This document shows, piece by piece, positions 6,601 to 10,850 of a stretch of 10,850 nucleotides of DNA. The notes beneath the pieces are model-generated. The model had not been told where the DNA came from, searched no databases, and worked only from the letters and a program-made list of their open reading frames with translations. Every line of letters starts with the position of its first letter. Within the stretch, counting starts at the first letter, position 1. The position numbers were made by a program, and so were the translations under genes. This stretch comes from Acidobacteriota bacterium (GTDB lineage: Bacteria > Acidobacteriota > UBA4820 > DSQY01), in NCBI GenBank assembly GCA_021814085.1, contig JAKAJA010000031.1, positions 1-10,850 of the forward strand, in the 5' to 3' direction.

Positions 6601-7859
6601 TCGGAAGACTGGATGAAGCCAGGGAACAATTCGCTCGGGCGGCGGTCCTCGCCAGGAGGATGAAGGCCTTCTCCTCGCTGTTGCACGCGCTCATGAATCA
6701 TGGGCTCTGCCTCTACCACGCCGGAGATAGGCGGGACGAGGCCATCCGGATTCTAAGCCGCGCGCGGCGGATTGCCGCGGGAAGAAAGTTGAAGTCCAAC
6801 CTCATCCAGATATCGGTCAATCTCTCTCAATGCCTCTTCGATGCGGGGAACTACGGCCGGGCCCTGGCGACGACCGAGAATGCCATCCCCGCGGCCCGGC
6901 AGTTCGGGAACCGTGGAACCCTGCTTTCGCTGAGCTCGAATAAGGCCCTTTACGAGAGCATGCTCGGCAGGTGGGACAAGGCTGCCGGGGACTGCGAGTG
7001 GGCGCTGGCCCATTCCAGGCACTACGGGATGCCCTACCTCCAAGCAGTCAACCTACAAACCAAGGCTGTCCTGGAAGGGGTCAAAGGGGCCTACGACGCC
7101 GCCATGTCAGACTTCGCGGCATCGCTCGACCTTTACATCCGCCAAGGTTTCAGCGGACAGGCTTTGGCCTCGTTGAGCGACTTTCTGGCCCTCTGCAACG
7201 CCCTGAGTCTCACTGGTCATGCGGAGAATGTATTATCTCGGGTGCTGCCTGCCCTGGGGAAAACACTGACCAATGAGGAGGCTGCCTGGGCCGTAGGATT
7301 CAACGGCCAGTGGCTGGTTCATCGATGCAGGAATGGCGGGCCTGATCGAGGCGCCGCTGGGAGGAAGTTAAGGCAGTTGCTTGCTTCCGCGCAAAACGCG
7401 GATGTCCCCTGGCTCATGGCGGAGGTCGGCGAAGCCGCCCTTCTTCTGGATGCTGAGGCACGAATTCAAGGTCATCCTGATGTCCCGGGCTGGCTTTCTT
7501 CGATCTCGGCCAAGCTGGCTAAGCACTTCTGCCCTCCCAAAGTAGGGCCCTATTGGTTGTCCCTGGCGGAGAACGGCCTCCGAAGGAAGTCGGTCCCGGT
7601 GCTAAAGGAAGCCATGGCTCAGGTGAGGCGATATGCCCCCTACTTCGACCGCGGTCTCCTGGGGATCAGGTACTACCACCTCAATGGGATCTGGCTTGCT
7701 CAGAAAAAGCGGAAGAAAGAGGCGCGGGCTTCTTTCGAGAAGGCGAAGTTCATTGTTACGGGCATCCAGGAAGGCATCACCGATGAGGCAATCGAGAGGG
7801 CTTTCTTGAGCCTAAGGGCCGTTAAGCGCGTCATGGCCTCCTCTGCCGAACTGGACTGA
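3651..7859 (+). CDS. Soluble-adenylyl-cyclase-like protein: two class III cyclase domains, P-loop NTPase, TPR tail
   Basis: A 1402-residue cytosolic protein, with no signal peptide or membrane segment, predicted to make cAMP from ATP. Cyclase domain 1 spans about 31-180 and keeps both metal-binding aspartates, D39 (FADVAGFT) and D89 (RFGGDAMTIFF). Its transition-state Asn/Arg positions read D161 and E165. Cyclase domain 2 spans about 252-425 and is complementary. The first metal Asp is A262 and the second is G302, but base-contact K298 (VNKFDMGDKG), T368 (EYTVMG), N375 and R379 (NLAARL) remain. The Lys/Thr pair matches the ATP-selective pattern of human ADCY10. A STAND/AAA-like NTPase follows at about 435-700, with Walker A GEPGVGKS (466-473), Walker B FIDPVEHADPAS (D593) and GNPRFL (679-684). 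A winged-helix-like region leads to about seven TPR-like helix pairs from about 890 to 1165, then more helices. The layout equals that of ADCY10 (about 1610 aa). The ATG follows GGGGG by 4 nt. The gene stands alone. A regulatory, non-catalytic role cannot be excluded. Confidence 0.88.
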   Translation: MDGDGHREKLAAFLPRIAWGLLRENSSHVSLDGCAVFADVAGFTPLAESLSMIGKEGSEELTRIVNAFFSTMVGIVHEEGGDVLRFGGDAMTIFFAAGLRPALLASARMQEAAGRFSAIATRGGEFSLAMKVGLATGPILAGILGDAQAGSDYFAAGGVLDEAAEAEHHAAKGEILLSPACAGQASALGARIRTNADGYGLLESLPEGLAPAIGAGPGLKAPAMPAEPVLRAFLPSFIVDKAGVPEGFQSGEHRRTTVLFLALEGLDYEADAGVRDKVGTVYREVASVVRSFGGTVNKFDMGDKGSKAICIFGAPVALDGQEEMACRASLALLENKVLHSLLTGIRGGITSSSLFSAYVGGEERREYTVMGDGINLAARLMSNAKSWRMLASEEVAREAGGALEFRPLDPIFVKGKKEKVPIYRPLGERVEGADDKVSFVGRGEALDVLLSILSSADASGLAFVQGEPGVGKSALLHEAGLRLNRRGIRHVTVPLLSHEVGVYLGAWGAVLLSRLGITRRDPAELRAEALRGAVSREDAEYLPLVAPLLGLEMAETDSTAGLQAKDRKDLTFAILARLLLSQVTDVPYGVFIDPVEHADPASLEFLHYLLTEAGDRPLKVLLASRQPPSDDLIKAQLELRVLTLDVLGRPEVEAFLVRSAGMAPPTEPFLDFLVRKTHGNPRFLTQLLVTLQKAGVVSPGPSGLLEADEDRLSSAAFPDTLEGLLLARVDALPEEEKRILKAASVLGESFSVYLLGGLLGREPKSLVPTVQRLAERGLVRMDAWGDRFYATFNDSLMRDAVYEALNFSTKRVYHGSVARLIEARESARPEAWPILGYHYQAAGEDGKAAAYTWRAARDARARYDNLVAYDLFNRYVVLKERSGASLEEDQELMQAQLFLAEAANALGRLDEADAISERIVDCPGPPSEEKVVSLMRLADNQRRRGNLESSLDMYRQASAVAGDHGFDRHRMQILCDSAVPVAMLGRLDEAREQFARAAVLARRMKAFSSLLHALMNHGLCLYHAGDRRDEAIRILSRARRIAAGRKLKSNLIQISVNLSQCLFDAGNYGRALATTENAIPAARQFGNRGTLLSLSSNKALYESMLGRWDKAAGDCEWALAHSRHYGMPYLQAVNLQTKAVLEGVKGAYDAAMSDFAASLDLYIRQGFSGQALASLSDFLALCNALSLTGHAENVLSRVLPALGKTLTNEEAAWAVGFNGQWLVHRCRNGGPDRGAAGRKLRQLLASAQNADVPWLMAEVGEAALLLDAEARIQGHPDVPGWLSSISAKLAKHFCPPKVGPYWLSLAENGLRRKSVPVLKEAMAQVRRYAPYFDRGLLGIRYYHLNGIWLAQKKRKKEARASFEKAKFIVTGIQEGITDEAIERAFLSLRAVKRVMASSAELD

Positions 7860-7884
7860 AGTTCCCCTAGGAAATCTTCAGCGT

Positions 7885-7916
7885 GAAACGGTAGGGGGCC
7901 GCGCGGCCCCCGTTTC
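7885..7916. terminator. Hairpin terminator between convergent genes
   Basis: A 7-bp perfect GC stem, GGGGGCC-GCGC-GGCCCCC (7894-7911), is flanked by GAAAC (7885-7889) and GTTTC (7912-7916), which can extend the stem around a 4-nt GGTA bulge. The plus-strand transcript of the cyclase gene runs through the hairpin into GTTTCTTG, a short U-rich tail. The minus-strand transcript of the hydrolase gene runs into TACCGTTTC. It lies 26 bp after the cyclase stop and 30 bp after the hydrolase stop, so it probably serves both genes, more efficiently for the plus strand. Confidence 0.75.
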
Positions 7917-7945
7917 TTGCATCGGTTAACGGGGGGAAATTCTCG

Positions 7946-10850
7946 CTAGGGAATCATGAAGCTTCCCTGCCCCTTCGTCCCGTTGGGATTCTTGATGCTG
8001 ATGGATACGGCTTGGCCCCGAGGGAACCTGGCCTTGAGGGTTGCTCCTCCCTTGACCAGGAGGGTATTGCCGTCTTTCTGGCGCACGTTGCTCCAAGGGA
8101 GGGTGTCCGGCCCGATAAACACCTCGCACCCAGGCAGGAAGTTGGACCCCGTGATCTTGAGCCGGAAGGGGTTCGCCAGTTTGGTGATGGAGGAGACCAC
8201 GGGCGGATCCTTGTAGACGACCACCGAATCTTCGGAAGTGAGGCCGCTGCCGTCCGTCGCCCTGGCCGTGATGGTATGGGTGCCGCTGGCCAGCGAAGCC
8301 CCGTCCAGCGTCCAGCGGAAGGGGTAAGACGTCACGGTGGCCATGGGCGCGCCGTCCAGGATGAACGCCACGCTCTGAACGGCCACGTCGTCCGTAGCCG
8401 TTGCAGCCACGGTGAGCGGGCCGGTGACGACCGTGTCCGGGGCGGGAGTGAAGATGTAGACCGTGGGCGGATGGTTGGTGATGACCGAGAATGCGCCCTG
8501 AATCGTTCCGGATGTGCCGTCGGGATTGGTGACAGTTACGGCGTGCATTCCGGGCGAAGCCCCCGAGGGGATGGAGAGACGGGTGGACAGAAGAGTGTTC
8601 GAGAAGAATGTCGTACCCGAGAAGGCCAGGCCGGCGTCGCTGGTGAGAACGGCGCCCTTTTGGAAGTTCACGCCCGACACGCTTACCGACAGGGACTGCC
8701 CCTGCACGCCCTGGTCCGGATTGGCGACGGAAGGCGCGGGATGGGGAGCTCCAGGAAGACACGCGAAGGCCGTGGACGGGTAAGAATGGGTTGCCACGGG
8801 GCCGGGCCACACATCCAAGGGGACGAGGCTGGAGGGCTCGGCGACAAGTATGTTCTTGACCTGGAAGGGGGCTCCGAACTGGGAGCACGTGGCTCCCTGG
8901 AGGGAGAAGGTGAGGACGGCCGAGTCGCCGGCCTGCCCCGATCCCGTGGTCTGGGCCACCGCGTGGGCGAGAAAAAAGCCCGCCGAGTCGTACAGGTCAC
9001 CCGATACGACCACCGTGCTGCCCGCCTGGAGGGTGAGTCCAGCGGTGAACCGGAGGCTCTCGAGGGCGCCGTTCTTGTCCATGTCGGCGGCGGCGTCCGA
9101 GAACTGGCCGGTTAGCGTGTGCGTGGTGGGCACCACGTAGAGGTTGGCGAGATCGGTCCGGCTAAACTCCGCCCCCTGGTAAGTTCCCTTGGCGACAAAA
9201 GTGACCAAGTAGGAACCACCAACGGGGGGAGCCACCGTCGTTCCCCCGTATAAGCCGTCCCCTGGCTGGCCGTCCTGATGCAGGCCGTCGTCATAGAGGG
9301 CCACCTGCGCCACGAGGTTGCCACTGCCGTCGGTGATGGTTGCCGACACGTCGGAAGGCTGGACGAGAGGAGAAAGGCCGTCGAAGTCCAGGCGGAGGAG
9401 GGCCGTGTCGCCCGGGTTGTAGACCTCCTGCGTGAGGAAGCCAGAGACCCCGAATACCCCACCTTCAGCCGCGGTGGCGGAGTATGTCACGCCCCCGGCT
9501 CCGGGAGTCACCTTCAGAACGTAGCTCCCCGGCTGGGGGTTCACGAGGTTGTAGTAGAAGCCCGGCTGTGTGGAACCATATGGCGACGAGGCGCTGCCGG
9601 AGAGCACTGCTCCCGAGGGGCTCACGACCTGGAAATCGGCGGAACCGGCGAGGACCTGGGCCGAGATGAGCATCCCGTCTGTCTTGGAAACCTGGAAGGG
9701 CAGGTCCAATTCAGGTGTCGCCTCTGGGCGGTAGGAGGGAGGAAGGCTCTGCGAGTTACTGCCTATGGTGCGGGTATGGGTGCCCCAGATGATGGCACCA
9801 GCCGGACTCATGGGACCGATAACGGCCATGGCTGGGAGCACGGCCCGGGCGGAGGCAAGGCCGGAGACCCAAGGGAGAATCGTGTTCTCGAAAATATCCA
9901 CGGCGGATGCGGGACTTCCCAGGTCCGAGTGTCCATAGGGGAAGATATGGCCTGCGCCACTATCGAACATCTGGACGGGGAAGTTCTTGCAGACGGGGAA
10001 GCCGAAAGCGTCCGTGGAGCAGACTTGCTGGGCGATGGTGAAGGCCGACTGGAGGGAAACGTATCCGTCCGTATTGATGAGCCCCCACTGGCCCTGGGAG
10101 CCGCCGATGGCGTACACCTCGGTGTTCCCGAAGTCCGTGTAGGTCTGGTTGAACCTCCGGATGATCGCGTCCTGGCTCAAGGGGCTCGCATTGCCGCCGC
10201 CCAGGAGGAGGTCGGACCCGCTGTTGGGCGTTCCCAGGAGGTATATTCGCCGCACGTTCTGGAGAAGCGGAGCGCTGTCGTGCGTGCCGCTCATGAGGGC
10301 GCGAGCGACGAGGCCGCCCATGTCGTGGGCGACGATGACCGCGGGTGGAGGGACGGAACCAAGGCCAGTCAAGTCGCTGGCTATTTCCTGGTACACCTCT
10401 TCCGCGCGCTGGGGCCAAGTGGCCTGGGAGACCCACCAGGCGTAGTTCGGAGTGAACGAGAGGTAACCGTTAGCTCGCGCATCGTTGTCCCACATCCTCG
10501 TGAGAGCCGGGTCGGATCCCGCGGAGTACCACTTCTGGTAGCAATCCAGGGTGCCGTGGAGGAACACAAGCGGGGGCGGAAAGACCACGTCCTGGGCCTG
10601 GGGCGATGCCGAAAGGTCAATGCGGACGGGGCGGGAAATGATCTGCTTGAGCAGGGTCCCGCCAGAGGGGCCTGGACATCCGTAAGTCAGGAGGTCGGCG
10701 TCGTAAGGGATGAAGTCGGTGTAAGTCAAGCTGGCCGTCAGGTCGTACATGCCTGGAGGCAGCGCGGGGAAAGAATAGACGCCCCTAACGATATTGGCCT
10801 GAGTCGTTTTGCCGGTAGAAACCTCTTTTGCCGTGATGACTCCGAAAGTG
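7946..10850 (-). CDS. Large modular, probably secreted alpha/beta-hydrolase-fold protein, 5' end outside window
   Basis: The frame is open to the right edge, giving 967 visible residues with the start missing, so a signal peptide cannot be judged. Modules in order, numbered from the first visible codon: the end of a carboxypeptidase-regulatory-like domain (GVYSFPALPPGMYDLTAS, about 23-40); an alpha/beta-hydrolase domain (about 90-335) with oxyanion LHG (97-99), nucleophile elbow AHDMGGLVAR (174-183) and LLGTPNSGSDLL (about 204-215); a PPC-like sandwich (about 375-460); a choice-of-anchor-X-like module with a DDG..DG..GDG.Y motif (520-534); a dockerin/EF-hand-like DMDKNG (589-594); an IPT/TIG domain (about 705-789); a bacterial Ig domain (about 794-879); and an IPT-like C-terminus ending in PNGTKGQGSFMIP. 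Cysteines are sparse; C277 and C287 could form a disulfide. The elbow has Asp176 where lipases have Ser. Lipase, esterase, a hydrolase with an Asp nucleophile and a non-catalytic adhesin are all possible. The internal ATG at 10748-10750 is not the start. Confidence 0.8.
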   Translation of the reverse strand, partial: TFGVITAKEVSTGKTTQANIVRGVYSFPALPPGMYDLTASLTYTDFIPYDADLLTYGCPGPSGGTLLKQIISRPVRIDLSASPQAQDVVFPPPLVFLHGTLDCYQKWYSAGSDPALTRMWDNDARANGYLSFTPNYAWWVSQATWPQRAEEVYQEIASDLTGLGSVPPPAVIVAHDMGGLVARALMSGTHDSAPLLQNVRRIYLLGTPNSGSDLLLGGGNASPLSQDAIIRRFNQTYTDFGNTEVYAIGGSQGQWGLINTDGYVSLQSAFTIAQQVCSTDAFGFPVCKNFPVQMFDSGAGHIFPYGHSDLGSPASAVDIFENTILPWVSGLASARAVLPAMAVIGPMSPAGAIIWGTHTRTIGSNSQSLPPSYRPEATPELDLPFQVSKTDGMLISAQVLAGSADFQVVSPSGAVLSGSASSPYGSTQPGFYYNLVNPQPGSYVLKVTPGAGGVTYSATAAEGGVFGVSGFLTQEVYNPGDTALLRLDFDGLSPLVQPSDVSATITDGSGNLVAQVALYDDGLHQDGQPGDGLYGGTTVAPPVGGSYLVTFVAKGTYQGAEFSRTDLANLYVVPTTHTLTGQFSDAAADMDKNGALESLRFTAGLTLQAGSTVVVSGDLYDSAGFFLAHAVAQTTGSGQAGDSAVLTFSLQGATCSQFGAPFQVKNILVAEPSSLVPLDVWPGPVATHSYPSTAFACLPGAPHPAPSVANPDQGVQGQSLSVSVSGVNFQKGAVLTSDAGLAFSGTTFFSNTLLSTRLSIPSGASPGMHAVTVTNPDGTSGTIQGAFSVITNHPPTVYIFTPAPDTVVTGPLTVAATATDDVAVQSVAFILDGAPMATVTSYPFRWTLDGASLASGTHTITARATDGSGLTSEDSVVVYKDPPVVSSITKLANPFRLKITGSNFLPGCEVFIGPDTLPWSNVRQKDGNTLLVKGGATLKARFPRGQAVSISIKNPNGTKGQGSFMIP

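Noticed and set aside
8012..9115. A 367-codon plus-strand open frame and a 320-codon minus-strand frame (7926-8888) over the hydrolase gene
   Set aside because: Both are shadows of the modular protein. Their compositions are biased (Gly/Arg/Glu or Pro/Arg/His) and the true frame carries clear IPT and Ig motifs throughout.
9920..9934. GHSDL in the hydrolase protein as an alternative serine nucleophile elbow
   Set aside because: It lacks the small residue two positions after Ser (G-H-S-x-G) and lies where the catalytic His region of the fold would be expected, downstream of LLGTPNSGS.
1..10850. Defence system, CRISPR array, mobile element or phage remnant
   Set aside because: No repeat-spacer array, transposase, integrase, terminal inverted repeats or toxin-antitoxin pair was seen. 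The NTPase/TPR protein has cyclase rather than nuclease effector domains and no effector partner next to it.

Overview
The window is GC-rich bacterial chromosome with tightly packed, SD-led genes and no sign of mobile DNA. No tRNA, rRNA, CRISPR array, insertion sequence or phage gene was seen. Pairing succinyl-CoA synthetase (sucC, sucD) with a ferredoxin-dependent 2-oxoglutarate oxidoreductase (korD, korA) points to an anaerobe or microaerophile that links the 2-oxoglutarate/succinate part of the TCA cycle, in either direction, to ferredoxin. High GC, a large secreted Ig-repeat protein and a tandem-cyclase/ATPase/TPR regulator would fit Acidobacteriota or a former deltaproteobacterial lineage. 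That placement is only a guess.

Left third (1-3559, minus strand, read right to left): a GNAT acetyltransferase, a 197-bp gap holding a near-consensus sigma70 promoter, then sucC-sucD-korD-korA. korA runs off the left edge, and korB and korC presumably follow it there. sucC/sucD and korD/korA are almost contiguous. sucD and korD are separated by 81 bp with an 8-bp inverted repeat. Together the enzymes interconvert 2-oxoglutarate, succinyl-CoA and succinate, producing or consuming reduced ferredoxin and nucleoside triphosphate.

Middle (3651-7859, plus strand): a single 1402-residue gene, divergent from the GNAT gene. It has two class III nucleotide cyclase domains, a STAND/AAA-type P-loop NTPase and a long TPR-like helical tail, the same layout as mammalian soluble adenylyl cyclase (ADCY10). 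The first cyclase domain keeps both metal-binding aspartates but has lost the transition-state Asn/Arg. The second has lost the metal aspartates but keeps Lys, Thr, Asn and Arg. The two halves therefore appear to form one composite ATP-cyclase site. This is the most interesting gene in the window, although tandem-cyclase/ATPase/TPR proteins are an established bacterial family.

Right third (7946-10850, minus strand, 5' end beyond the window): a large, probably exported modular protein. It begins with the end of a carboxypeptidase-regulatory-like fold, followed by an alpha/beta-hydrolase domain and a string of beta-sandwich modules (PPC-like, choice-of-anchor-X-like, IPT/TIG, bacterial Ig, IPT-like). 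Its nucleophile-elbow serine is replaced by aspartate. It converges on the cyclase gene, and a strong hairpin terminator that could serve both strands lies between them.
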